Shown here piece after piece: positions 9,411 through 22,400 of a DNA stretch of 64,000 nucleotides. This stretch comes from Cyanoderma ruficeps (taxonomy: Eukaryota > Chordata > Aves > Passeriformes > Timaliidae). The position numbers and the translations under genes are program-made. Every line of letters begins with the position of its first letter. The first letter of the stretch is position 1. The stretch covers positions 692,481-756,480 of the forward strand of contig VZDJ01000095.1 in assembly GCA_008694505.1 (NCBI GenBank), written 5' to 3'. The notes beneath the pieces are model-generated. The model did no database searches. It saw nothing but the letters and a program-made list of their open reading frames with translations, and was not told where the DNA came from.

Positions 9411-10830
9411 GTGTCCACCCCTTATGAACTGCTTAGGTCACACTAGGTCTCACACTTCCCAATGTACCATTAACTTTTTGATCTTTTGATAGATTTTCTT
9501 ACAACTATCTTTGCCTTAGTCTATGGACGATTCCTATACAAGTCCGCTGAGGTTTTTTTTTTTAAATGCCCAGAATATTTAATTCCTACTCAAGTCTATT
9601 TCATCTACTGTAATTAAAATGTTGCTGCTCCAGCCTGAAAATCTAAGAGTAAGATGCAGAGTCTGTATAATAAGAGGATAATTAAGGACTTATTTTTTCT
9701 CTTAGTGGCCTCAGTTTGGGGTTATTCCTGTGTAAACTTGTGTTTGTAGCGCATTTCATGCAGTTTTACATAAGGCAAAATTCACACAGTACACTTATTC
9801 AGATTAGGGAAAGTCTAGCTATAGCAGATTGAATGCAACAACCTGTAGTTTTCAGATTGAAAACCAGTCCAAACCACAGTAAATAATTTGAAATCAATTG
9901 AAAAATTGACAAACATCTGGGTTTAAATATATGCAGTATGAAGCTTGGACAAAATTTTTGGCTTTTCAGGCTGAGACAACACTTTCACAACTCTTATCAG
10001 CCACAGCAATGAACTTAGAAAGCTTTCCAATTATTTTAAAAATCTTCTATGCTCAGAGCAATGTGCAGTTTTAGCATGACAGTGACAGAGACACAATTAA
10101 TAAGGCACTGTAAAAAAAACACAGTATTTCATTACTTCATTTGGTGTAATTGTTAAGTCCTTTTCATCTTCAACAACCCTCAAATCTACCAGTGCTCATT
10201 TCTGTGATATTCCCAAGCACAAAGATTATGAATGGTTGGGGTTTTTTTTTAATTTTAAAATTTAAAAAAACCAGGATTTTTGCTGCAGTTCACTGCCAAG
10301 ACAAAATTACAGGAAGCCAGGCTAGGCTGCTCCATGTTTTCCAATTTAAGTTGTATCGTAGTTGGCATTTAATTTAATTTAAAATTAATTTAAAAATGTG
10401 TGTACCTGCAGAGAGACTCACAAAACACATTCAAAACTCCAGACCTGGGGTTCTTTTGGCCAGGTTGTCACCCAACAGATCCCACCAGTATGTGGAAGAA
10501 AGCTGATTTTGGGTAGTAGTTGGCGGTCACAGGAAGAGTGGGGCATGGAAAGGCAACCAGGACTCACAGTGGGGAAGGTAAATGCAAACATCTCATTAGT
10601 GCAGTTCTGAGTCACCTTCATGTCCACAGTTACAGAAAAAAAAAGGACAGAAAGTCCAAAATATGCATGTAGAGGGCATTTTAAAACTGCCGGTGGGTGT
10701 CAATGTAACCAGCATTTCATTTCAGAGATGGAAACATTTCACACAGTCAGCTCTCTCCCATGTACTTTTTAGGCTACTGCTTTTGGCTGAGGCTGCTGTT
10801 ACAGCAAGAAATAAAAAAAATATTTTACTC
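9411..10830. other. AT-rich spacer, no gene
   Basis: Very AT-rich. Two strongly self-complementary AT segments occur near 10240-10273 (T-run followed by A-run) and 10368-10396. No coding signal was found. Confidence 0.5.
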
Positions 10831-10973
10831 AGGAAGGAAGCTAATGAGTTGAGATTGGCTCATGTGCTGATAACACCAAGGCAGGGGGTTTGATCACTGT
10901 GTGGGGTATTCACTGAAGGGTTGTCCTCAACAGTCTCTGTGGGTCCCTTCTAACTCAGAATATTCTGTGATTT
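10831..10973 (+). repeat. tRNA-Ile-derived SINE with CR1 tail (TguSINE1-like)
   Basis: The first half resembles tRNA-Ile: a degenerate A-box region, GTGCTGATAACACCAAGG across the anticodon arm, and a B-box-like GGTTTGATC at 10887-10895. The second half (about 10910-10973) is a CR1 3' end, GGGTCCCTTCTAACTCAGAA then ATTCTGTGATTT. Such a tRNA-plus-CR1 chimera is the structure I recall for the songbird SINE TguSINE1, mobilised by CR1 machinery. The B box and A box are mutated, so this copy is old. Target-site duplications were not found. Confidence 0.8.
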
Positions 10974-13900
10974 AGAATGCCCTCGTGAAGATCAAACAGT
11001 CTTTCGTGGCAGGAGAGATGATGTGTGGTGGTGGATTGTCATGTGCTGAAGTCAGCCCTGATTCCATTACTGCAGGACTTGTCCAGTTTGGTCGCTCATT
11101 CTTCATTAACGTGGTTGGGCTCAGATCCCCAGATGTGGAGTGGCAGAGATGGGCACTGTGAGGTGCCAGGTCTGGTAATGGATGTACAGCTGAGGTAGGA
11201 AGCCAAAATTAACCCCATTGAGGCAGACACCAGAATTCCTCATCCTCCCCAATCATCCACCTAATGCAGCCAGGTCCTTGAGCAAAATCAGTCCCATAGA
11301 TGGGGTTTCTTTGCCTGAGGTAGGAATAACCCAGGCTGCTTTCCCCAGCATATTTTTAATGTGTGCTGCAGGAACTTAATCCCTTTCTATACTACATAAA
11401 AGTTTTGGCTGGGCAGGAAACCAGAAGAGTCCTTTACTCAGTTTTCATAGAATGATTCAGACTCCCACTGAAGGCCAAATTTTACTGCATTTGTGCACTG
11501 CTTGCACCCAGCCAGTTGACCTCAGTGGGAGCAGGGGTGGAGTGAAGAACCACTCAACAGGAACAAGCAGACTGTCAGTGACATTAACAGCTGGCCACCT
11601 GGGCATTGGCTCCTAAATTAATGGCAAAGCATTTTTATAGCTGACAAAGGCTGAAGAGAAAGCAAAATTTTGAAGTCTGTTCAGAATGCAGATCAGATTT
11701 AAGTGCGCAGAGTCTCCTACATCAGACTTTTTCTGCCGGCAGCAGGGAGCTCCTTGGGAACATCACTTGGGAAAGTATTATTTTAGGTGCTGAATTTTAA
11801 TATGAATGGGAAAGATGTTCTAGATTCTCAGCGACATTTTTGCCATGGAGGAGGCATCTTTAATTGCAGGCTGAATTGTTTCCAACACGCACACAAATTG
11901 TTCATGAACTAAACCTGAATAAATACGTAAGGATGACAGCAGAGTTATAGTATAGCCACACACATTGCTTAAATGTGCCAAAGTCCCCAGCCACTGCGGA
12001 TATCTCTTATGGATCTGTAAACTGGAAGTACGGAGTACATAGCTACTTGGTTTGGCTAGGAGTCAAAGTAAGGGAGAAGACAAATTCAGGAATTTACCCA
12101 CTGAACAAATAATAATAAAAAAGGAGTATCTGATTTGACTTAGATAAAATTTCTGTCTATTAAAGAATCATAAGCATTTTAGAGTGGACAAAAGTGAGCG
12201 CAGGAAATCCAAAAATCCAATATTCAACAGCCTCACGATAAATTGATATGAACTGAGTCTACCAAAAATAACAGGTAGTTTTTGCAGCTAGTATTTTGTA
12301 AAAACTTTTTTTTTTTTAATTAAGCTACTGTTTTGTTTACAAGAGTGGGTTCAATTGTGTGTAACAGAGTTCTTGTACTCCAACTGACTGAATTAGGGTG
12401 TATTTTTTCCCCTGAAATTTCTACACATGTAAGGTTATTTGTCTTGGGTTTGCTTTCTTTTGTAGATATCTTACCCAATTAAGAAGAGAAAACTCCATAG
12501 AGATACGGGACTTTCTTGAATATATTTTTAAAATTAAGTAATTCATCAGTTCAGATGTGATCAGAGTCCTAAACAATATTGATTAGTTGGAAATGGCACA
12601 ATTTTGTGTGTCCTGTGTTTTCAGAGCAGGAAGAAGAAGCTAACATTCCCTTAGTCTCTGAATTAATCCCCACCTGGTTAATTAAATGAATAAGTTCTAA
12701 CTCAAATCTGTGTCTTCCAGTCGTAGTTTTGCAATTAATAGAATAAGAAAGTTGTCCTGAGCCCTGTGTGCCTGATGAAACCTAACATGAATTTGAATTC
12801 TGTCCAGCAGCTACTTATAAGAAGCTGCTTTTGATAGATCTCCAGGGTGAGACTGCATCTGACAAATTTTTGAGGGGAACAACAATTCCAAAAAGAAGCA
12901 TAAGCTGATTGCAAAACAGAAAAGAAACAAGGTTCACTAAGGCTGCCATGAGTTTTTCACTGATGACTTACAATAATTAAAAACTCTCAGAATTGTTTGT
13001 CGGGATGTGCTGTCCCTGCCTTGCTAACAACCCACAGCTGATAAGGAACACCACAAGTTTGTCAAGGAGCTAAACTTGTCTACAGGAAGAAGTTGAATCT
13101 CTCTAGCCTAATATAGGAATTATTAGTTAATTACAGAGGTGCCAAACACCCATGGAAACAACCATAATCCAAAATAAGCACTATTAAGACTGAAATATAG
13201 ATGCTTTTATGCAGTGCTCCAGACTGGTTTAAATAAGTCCTACAGGGGAAAAAAAATCACTTTTTTGTTTAAAATAGTGTTATCTATGTCTTCTGTGAGC
13301 TAATCTGCAAAACTTGAGGTTGTGATGACCGTGGTCACATTGACAGCACTTTAAACAAAGACAAAATTACATTTTTAGAATAAGTTGCATATTGCATTTT
13401 CTGTGTGGAAAAAGGTCAAAGTCTTGGCTAGTCATGAGCCAGAGATTTCCATCCATGGTGTTACTTGAAGGAAACCAAGAGGAGTGTGCAACCATTGTGT
13501 CTTTGTGACCTGAAAATTGAAGACTCTGAAGAGTCAAGGAAAGCAAAGAGTGTGATTGAGCTTATTCTGTTTGGTTAAAATTTGGTTGGATACAGTTAAA
13601 TCATATATTAATAAAATACTAGACCTAAATGAGTTTATGAATATAAAGCCAATAGGCATTCAGTTGAAACCAGGTTCCCTTTGACTATTCCAGCAAGAAG
13701 TCATCAATTGTGGGAGGAATAAGCATATGAGGGTAGTAATGCTTTAATCACACTGAACACATTAAATTATCGTAGCTGAAGGCCTTGCCATCACACCACA
13801 TAACTTGTAATAGCAGCAGGATCCTGGCAGAATTAGGCAAAGTGGGGAGAGTCCATAATGGTTTATTTTCTGTTGCTCTCCTGTGGTCCATGTGCTTGTA

Positions 13901-14866
13901 CAGATTCATGGCATCTGCTGAGGACTGGGTAGTTATAAGTATTAGAACCCTCCAAATGGTATTAATACACTGAATTAAGAAGGAAGAGCAAACATTGAGT
14001 TCTGCTGGTACCATGGCAGCGAAACATATCCTTTAGAACATTCTGCAGAGTACTGTCATAAAATCAGTGAGCATTTGCTGTTAAAAAGTTGTCAAAATAC
14101 TCTTGTAAAAATAGACTTAGTGTGAATAATGAAAAACACAGGTGAAGAATGTATTCAGCTAATGAATGAACAGAAAGCTAAATAAATTAGATGTGCTTTA
14201 AATGATGTTTTTCTTTTTTTAGATAAAGGATAACTTTCTAATTCAATCAACAGTTATATATAAAGTGGAGATTTATTTTTATGTCCATGTGAGGCTCAGG
14301 AGTTTAGAAAAGATAATAATCTTTTGTTAGGGATTCAGAAGATTCTCAAAAACTTTAGAAGCAACCTGCTTCCAAAAGACTGCAGGTTTTCCTACAGCAG
14401 ACATTATTGTTGTGAAAAACAGATGGCATTTTGGGGGAAGTTCTTTGACTCTGCTGGGAACTGCTATTGCATTTAAAAACTCACAGTGATGGGGATAAAG
14501 ATTTTAAAAGTCAAGAGTTTGTGAATGGTGCGAACAGTGATGATCCTGAACTAAACCTATGATGGCAAATTATAGGAAAAGTTGCTCTTATGTCAGCCCT
14601 TCTCTAATTGGAAAGGCTTCCTTGAGGAAGGGCCATGGATTACCTGGTAAATACAGAGCTATCTGATTGAATCAGCCTGTCGTCTTGATATGTGCTTATG
14701 CAGCTCAAAGAAAGGTCATATGAAAAATGCCACAAATCTGAAAGAGTAAAAAAAATTACTCATCCCCTAATCTGTGTGGTTTTCTTCACACCAAATACCA
14801 TAGAAGGTTTTGCTCTCTGATAGTGATTATGCCTTTATCTTCTGCTGCTAAGTCCTACTGAAAGTG
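10974..14866. other. no gene recognised; one dispersed repeat copy
   Basis: About 3.9 kb of AT-rich sequence with almost no open frame above 60 codons. A segment at 13465-13560 is similar to 25750-25840 (listed separately). Otherwise I see nothing. Confidence 0.5.
13465..13560 (+). repeat. dispersed ~95-bp repeat, copy A
   Basis: Shares TTGAAGGAAACCAAGA, GTGT.ACCAT, TTGAAGACT and GAAGA(G/A)TCAAG(G/A)AAAG with 25750-25840, in the same order and orientation, with small indels. Both copies keep a similar conceptual peptide (LKETK...ESRK). The family is unknown to me. Confidence 0.55.
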
Positions 14867-15160
14867 AGAAAGCTCCAGAGAGACTTTCTTGAGGCCATTT
14901 AATACTTTAAGGGGGGAAGCTGACTTTTTAGTAGGGCCTGTAGTGATAGGACAAGGGGTAATGTTTTTGGTCTAAGAGAGACGAGATTGTTTATGAAGAG
15001 AATGGAGAAGCACTGGCACAAGTTGCCCAGAGAGCTGATTCCATAGCTAGAAACCTTCTAGGTCAAGTTGCTCAGGAGTCTGAGAGTGTGCTCGTCTGTG
15101 GCAGAAGGACTAGATGACCATTAAAGGTCCTTTCTAGCCCAAACTCTTCTATAATTCTTC
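14867..15160 (+). repeat. CR1 LINE 3' fragment
   Basis: Contains in order several CR1 3'-end landmarks: AGCTCCAGAGAGACTTTCTT, GGCCTGTAGTGATAGGACAA, CACTGGCACAAGTTGCCCAG, GACTAGATGACCATTAAAGG and the terminal TCCTTTCTAGCCCAAACTC followed by a degenerate ATTCT microsatellite. CR1 is the dominant non-LTR retrotransposon of birds and is usually 5'-truncated, as here: only the end of ORF2 and the 3' UTR remain. It is too diverged to be active. Confidence 0.92.
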
Positions 15161-15250
15161 TGTCTTCACAGCTTTTTGCATCTAGATGTCTGAATGTGAT
15201 GTGTAGATTTTGCAGTTCAATGGTGGAAATAAGATCAGTGATATAACCCA

Positions 15251-15300
15251 AGTGAGTGAGTGAATCAATCAGTCAATCAATCAATCAATCAATCAATCAC
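15251..15300. repeat. tetranucleotide microsatellite (GTGA)n(TCAA)n
   Basis: A short GTGA run passes into about nine TCAA units with one interruption. It could be length-polymorphic. Confidence 0.9.
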
Positions 15301-15888
15301 TGGTTTCACGGGCATTTCAGAATATTGCCTTATTTCTACTCCAGCTCTGATGAACTCAGTAACTTCCTGGTGGTGGGCATTTATTTTCTCACTTAAAAGC
15401 AAGTATGTTAAAGCACAGTAGAGGCTTGGTGAAGCTGAGCTTGTCAGTTGTCCTTTCCTTGTTTCTTTCTCTTTCTTGCCTTGTTCTGTACATATCCACA
15501 GCCTGAGATCTTTCAGCACTTCACCTTAAAAATTTCTTCCCCCTCCAAGCACCATCAGTAGTCACCACTCAGATGGTAATGTTTCTTTTTTCTGGCCTGT
15601 CTGTAATTCATACATCCATTTCCTGCCATTCTGCAAACCTTGAGTGAGCTAGTAATTCTAGTCCAAGTGACATGAGAGTGAAGTTGCACAGATGAGTATG
15701 TGTGCAGTGGATTTTTGCATGTCTGTGAGGTAGATCTGAAATGTTCCGGAGTATTTTTGTGTCTGAAATGCATGACACAAGTTATATTTGCAGTCTACTA
15801 ACACATTGTGTTAGCTATAAAAAGTATATGAGCAAAATCAATCCCAAGCCTATTGACTTACAAAAAGGCAAAAGATTGGATTCCTGAT
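15301..15888. other. no gene recognised
   Basis: Unremarkable sequence between the microsatellite and the solo LTR. CTGAT at 15884-15888 is the left target-site duplication of that LTR. Confidence 0.5.
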
Positions 15889-16437
15889 TGTCCTGGATTG
15901 TAGTACAGAATATGCAAAAGTATTCTATCACCATTTTCAGGAACTGTTAAATCCAATTATTGGAGCAGTGTTTCCCAGACCCCCTTCCCCTGGACTATCT
16001 TCTGTTAATGGCCCATCAGATGCCTTACTGTATGACTCATAGATAACTGCCTCCGGGAGCAATCACTTGCTAATGGGCCATCAAAGACTCTTCTGCTTGA
16101 CTCATCATCCCATTCTGAGATGCTCCGCCCAGGGGGGAGGAGCCAGGCATTCTCACCTGGATATAATCTGGGATTTGGGCAGCCCTTAGCCACTGGATTC
16201 CCAGAGGACTGGAGCTATCAGACCTTTCTACAGGATCACTGCTTCAGAAAGACGACCTCACCTGGACTGCTTCCATCACCCAACTCAGGTTGTATTCTGA
16301 CTCTGTCAGAATTTGTATTCTGGATCTTTTGTATTATTTGATTTATTTTTATTCTACCTTTTTTTTTTTCTTTCTTCTTATTAAATTATGTTTTCTGACT
16401 TGGAGCCTCTCACTTGGTTTGTTTTCAAGCCACTACA
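15889..16437 (+). repeat. solo LTR, 5-bp duplication (class III/ERVL-like)
   Basis: Starts TGTCCTGG and ends CCACTACA. The exact 5-bp repeat CTGAT flanks it at 15884-15888 and 16438-16442, the duplication length common for class III (ERVL) and some class I elements. It carries a TATA-like ATATAATC (TATAAT 16162-16167) and an ATTAAA poly(A) signal at 16380-16385 after a T-rich stretch. In U3 a 35-bp segment is imperfectly duplicated (16006-16040 and 16071-16105). No internal retroviral sequence adjoins it, so it is the product of LTR-LTR recombination. Confidence 0.9.
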
Positions 16438-16442
16438 CTGAT

Positions 16443-19400
16443 GTAAATATTATGTATTTCTAGCCTATTCTGGGACCTGGCTAGGGTTATCTAAGCAATT
16501 TTCCCCATGCTGTCTTAGAGTCTTCTGTAAAACTCTAATGCTTTTCTTTTGCCTCATTTTTTCTCTTTTAATTTAATGATCTTCACAACATAGAAACCAA
16601 TGAGAAAATTGCACATCTTGAAAGTATTTCTCCCACTCTGTTATTTTCCAGTAGAAACTGCTTGAGAGAGTATTCTTTGTGCTGGGTCATTCAAGGGGCT
16701 GAGGATCAGCCTCCCAAAGGTGTGTTATGTTGCTTGTGCAGTTCTTACATCCCAAGGGACTGTCACCTATGCATGATTGCTAGGACTGAACTGAGATTCT
16801 CAAAAACAATTTTCTAGTGTCCCCCGAAGATATTTTCCCCCACATTTTCATGACAATGACCAATTACAGATGTGTGTTAGTATTAGAATGACAAAGATAT
16901 TTTCCTTCATTATAGAGAGACAACAGTGGATATTAGGTTATTTCATAGGAGCAGGCCTATTTAAAATGCAAATTAATTAGAGGAGTGATGACTGCAGAAG
17001 CATGATTTATAATGTTCATGCTTTTGTTGCAACAACAGAACTGCAAATGCTAACATTACACACTGCATTTACTTATGAGTTTAGGGTTTGTCATAAGAAC
17101 GGAAAATCTTGAGCCTAGAGATTAGAATCAGAATTTATACACCTGGAAGTGTGACAAGGTAGCACTTTGAATTTACTGTTAAGTACATAAACCCTGAGAG
17201 AATTTCACATATTTTCACAACAGCTTCTGAAATGGATAAAACCTCTTCCAACCATTAAAAGATTTTTACTTAAAAGTCAGCTTTCAGACACCAGGATGAA
17301 AAATGTCAATATTAATATCTGGAATTTCAAATAAAGAAATGTTTAAAACATCAGATCTTCTGGGATTTAGTACAAAGAAGAGTTAAGATTTTAGTTTGGG
17401 TGTTGGGTTTTTTGGTTTGTGGGTTTTTGGTTTGTTTGTTTGGTTTTGGTTTTTGGTGGGGTCTTTTTGGGTTTTTGTTGGTGTTTTTTTTGTTGTTGTT
17501 GTTGTTTTTTGTTTGGTTTGGTTTGGTTTTTTTAACTAAGATATTTCCTATTTAATTTTTGGCACTTTGTGGAAGGATTTCTCAGTTATGAAAAGTTTGT
17601 AGTGGGTTCACATTATAATACTGTTGTTCTACCTTTTTATATTCCCCACCTGATAATTTCACTTTCCTCTCTTCAAGTTAGTGTCCGTGTAGCTAAGGGA
17701 TAACATTCAGCATCTAATCTAAAACAGGGAATCCCCACCACAAATTCAAGAATCAAGGTGAAATACGGAGAAAACAGAGGCTTGTAATCAAAAAGGAAAT
17801 GAAATACAAAAAAAAGCGAGTGAGAAAAAAAAAAAGTGAGACTATTACCAGTTAAGAAAGCTGCAATACTGATATTTTTTATCCCATACTTGAGACAGCA
17901 AATACTTATGGGTAAGCTATGAAATGCAAAGCAATTTTATCTAGACTACTCCGACTGCCTTTTTTTAGCTGAGGTGTTTGCTTCTAGTGACAAGGAAAAA
18001 GCAGAAGATGCTGCATTGTCTGACTTAAGAGGGAAACAAGTACTGGCGAAGGGCACTGTGACTGTGTGAAGATGAGGAGTTTTTAGCTCCTGGAGCTAGA
18101 GGAGTGAAAGGAGGGCAAAACCACTGCACTTCAGAGAAGAAAACAGAAAACTTGAAAATCCCCAAGACATGTTTTTATTGGTTTGGGGTTTTTGTTTGTC
18201 TGGGGGTTCTTTTCTGTTTAGATTTGTTTTATGTCCTACTCCTGTCCAACCTATATGCTTTAGTGCTTCTCCAACCACCTGCACAGGTACTGCTGACAGA
18301 ATTAAAGTTTGATGGGTAGATTAGATTTGCTCAGTATTGGAGCCAGAATTCTTCTAAATATATGCCTTGTGTAAGTTTAGAGGTTTTTGAGAGTTAGGTT
18401 CACCTTTGTTATTTGAGTAAATTTAGCTCTTATAGGGCCTAAAATAGACAGGATTATGTCTATTTCATAGTCAAGAAGTAACATAGAATCTGATTTCATC
18501 ACAGCTAGGATGCGAAGCCTCAGCTCACTCAGGTGATTATCCTTGTCTTAAGTTGGAAAATGGATGGTTCTGTGGCCTGCAGTCACATTCTTATCCCACC
18601 CCGTGGGAGGAGGTGTTCAGAGGAAGGATTTTCAAAGCCTTGAGTTTTGAACCATTGCCTGCTCCTCTATACAGTGTATATTTTATCACCTTATAAAATT
18701 GTTTCAACTACTTTAATCATCATGATAATGCATTATGAAATGGGATTTCTTTTCCAGTCTGAGAAGAACTTTTAAATAGACACTCATGTACTTTGTGTTG
18801 ATTTTTATTTCTCTCTTTTTTAAAACAATATGTGAAGATTCCTGAATTTTTCTTTTCTAAAAACAAACAAAAAAAAGTTTGGAAATTTATTATGTTGTAA
18901 TATGCATAGAGCTTTAACCAATTAGTTGGCCTTTATCTGAGCTCTGTTCTCTTGGGAATTGTGAATGAACAGAATATGGATTCCTATATCCTTTTGTCAA
19001 CAAGGATCACAAAAAGTAGTCATTTCTTCTGTCATCATAATGCTCTAGCTTCTAGTTCAATACTATAAACCATCAGGTGATGGAAACTAATAAACTAGGT
19101 TTTTTTGTCTGTGACAGATACAAGAGATTCTGAACAGAACTTCCTTCTGAATATAACTTCCTGAATAAGGGAAGGTGGTTGATGCTTCTTTGCATGGCAT
19201 CCTTTTGATCTGTTGACAGAAACAGTTTTGTAGGCAGAACTGAACTTGTTTTAAGGGTGAAGTTTGCTGCTTAGGATGTTCATAGTGAAAAAAATGTACT
19301 TAGCATAGTCTGTGGTAACTACCTGAGGATCTAATTTTATATGGGTCTTCTGATACTAACTTCTAGTGATGTCGCATCTACATAAATAATTGTAGATTGC

Positions 19401-22400
19401 TTTCATTCCAGTTTTTCTGTGTGTGCACCGTATATAGTAGATAACAGTGTGAAACTTGCCATCAAAATTTTTTGTGCTTTTGCAAATTATATTAAACCTA
19501 CTATTGCTGATCCCTTACTTGTGTGTCTTTAAGACACCTGAATCACTCACTTGTAGCAGATGTAAATGAAATGTGGGGATCATTTAATTGTGCTTTAGTG
19601 GATTCCATAAATATGAAGCTCTTTCAGAACTGTTGTCATTGGCATTAACTTTTTTAAGAACTATGATAATGATGGTGTCTGAGAGAGACTAGGATCTTCA
19701 AAGAGAATCAGAAAGTGTTTTGAGAATATAATATTCACCATGAGTTATAATGCCTTCAGAGGTAATTTTCTTTCTTCTTGAGAACTCTGAAGAGTTCATT
19801 CCTTCCTTGTTCTTGCTGCAACTCCAGCTTGCAGGACACTCCCAAATCTCTTCCACTTGTCTGTATTTTCCATTTCCTCCATACTCTGACCTGTTCTAAG
19901 AAAGTCTCATCTGAGATTCTTCATCCCACCCTTCTTTCCTCCACATTGGGTCTGGCTTTGGCACTGCAGGAGGAGTCTGCCTATTAATACTCAGATCAAC
20001 TGCTTCAAACACACTGTCAGCTCTCTACTGCTTCCTCTGGGGATGATCTGCCAGGTGATGACTTACCAGGTTTATTTTAGGGGAAGAAATCCTAATGGCT
20101 ACTGCACAGAATTCTTCTAATGGTCATGTATCTCATGGAATCTGTTTTTCTCTCCAATATTTTGCCTTGTGGAACACTGGCAAATGGAGGGAAAGGATGC
20201 TGATTTCTGAGCATCAGCTCTTCCCTGAAGGTTGGACTCAGGCAGACGCTTCTGCTTTTCATGATGGATCATGTTCCAGGTTCTCCGTTATACAGGCTCT
20301 GAAAGGTTTTTGGCTTTCTTTTTTTTATATATATCGTCTATGTTAGTTTAATTTATCCAAATAATGCAAAGCAGATGGTAGTTTTTAAAGATCTCATGTG
20401 AAAAAGTTTACAGCATCCTAACATGCTGTTGTCAAGGACAGTTCGGTTACTTTCATTAATCCACAGCAAGAGAAAGTAGGATCATCCTGCAAATACACAG
20501 CCAAAGTTGATGTGTTACAACCTTATGACTCACCAACTTCCTTCTCCTTCTCAAAACAGAATTTTTGGATTGAAATCCTTTTAGAAATAATCCTGTAGGC
20601 AATAAATGAGTGTGTTCTTCATCAGTGTGTGATGGCTTGGATTTAGTAGAGCCCTGACTCTGGACAGTTCCTTGCAGACTCAAGTCTGACTCATGGTTCT
20701 TTGCTGCTTCTTGCTTTTTTCTCTTGTGTCTTGATTCAGCATTTTTTCCCCTTTGATGAGTAAATGAATACGTCATTGAAGAAACAAATCCAGCCTCTCT
20801 CTCATCAAAAAAGAGATTTGTGACTGGTGGACTAGGCAGTAAAGTAAGAACTGAGGATTAGTGACTGGTTATCCTGACGGTCCAATTTTCCAAGTCTGAA
20901 TACTGAGCTGTTTCAGAAAATGAGGTAATATTGATGTATCTGATGTGGGACGCACTAAAATGGAATGTCCAAAATTACTAACTGATTTTGAAGATTTGTA
21001 TCTTTGCTGAAAAGGCCAGCATCTTAGGGGAGGACCAAAACAAACAAACAAACNGAATAAGTATGTGGAGTTTTTGTAGCCACAGACGGAGTTGATTGAT
21101 TGCCTTTGATAGCAGTGCAAAAGGGATGGATACCAGAGGAATGGCATGCTCTGCAACTGGAGAGGTAGGGAGAGCACTCATGCTCTTTTATTAAAAGCCT
21201 GTGCACTGAGAATTGCTTTGTCTGCTGTGATTGAGTGAAATAAGTGGTTCTGTTGCAAAGGGGAAGCCTTCTGGGCAATGCTGCAGTTTGCCCTGTGCAA
21301 TAGGTGATCTTGAATGTGAGGCAGCAGGTGAAAAACATCTCTCAGATAATTTAGACTATGATGACCTGTTGCATTCCCCATGCTAAAAACTGTGTGTAAA
21401 TCAAGTTGCCCCCCATTAGATTTAATGGTCTGGCTTCCTTGTCTTCATTCTCAGTGTTTTGTCCTTCACTGTGTTGCCATAATTCAAGGAATTATGTGAG
21501 AAAGGTATTGAAAGGTGTTACCCAAACTAGTACTTCTTCCACAAGAAGCATGTTGCCTTGCCTACTAAAGTGTCCAGAAGCGGTACAGTCTGTGTGTGCT
21601 GAGCACAAGTCTGGTGGTAAAATGATGGAAAAGCATTAGTGAATTAGTGATGGGCGTTACTCAAGTCACAGACAGGAAACTCGTGCATAAAGTCAGCTTG
21701 ACATGGGCATTCATTTATGAAGAGAGCTCAGTCATGTGAAGGTTTGCCATATGGTGCCCACTAAAAGAAGCAGAGATCCAGAGCCATATTTTCTTCTGGT
21801 GTACACAGGCCTGGATACCCTGACTTTAATGAAGCTGCAGTTTACATGAACTCCAGGTTTGCCTTCTTTCCTTTGAGAGGATTTGTTGTCATTTCTCTAC
21901 TGACCCATTTATTCTTCCTTGAGTTGGTTAGAATGTGGTTGTAAACACAGGTTCATAATCTCTCCTCTACAATTGTTTTGGGTTTTTTTGTCTCTTCTAA
22001 TGCATTACATGGATACTTAATGGAGGATGCTGGATATTTTGTGCTTCACATGATATTCAGGGGGATCCACATGTTTAAACAATGAGAAGAAAAGGGGCTT
22101 GAAAGTATTACAAATATGGTAGTAATGGCTACTATAACATATTCAGATTAGGAGGTATTGAATTTCTTAAAGAGACAGGTAGAATTAGCTCTGCAAGAGG
22201 TTCAATACCTCTGAGGGTGTCCAGCACCTTACAGAAAATGGCTTAAAGAATTTAGCAAGACGGCATGTTTGAGTATGTCTTGAAAAAGCATAAAGATTTT
22301 AATAAAAGAAGAAAATAATACAAAAACAAAGAACAAAGCTGAGCACAGTGTAGTGACAGGTCCCATACACCTGCTACACCTCAAGAATGCACTGAGAAGT

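Noticed and set aside
17391..17536. G-quadruplex or telomere-like repeat
   Set aside because: G and T units are irregular and G runs short; it is low-complexity DNA, not TTAGGG arrays.
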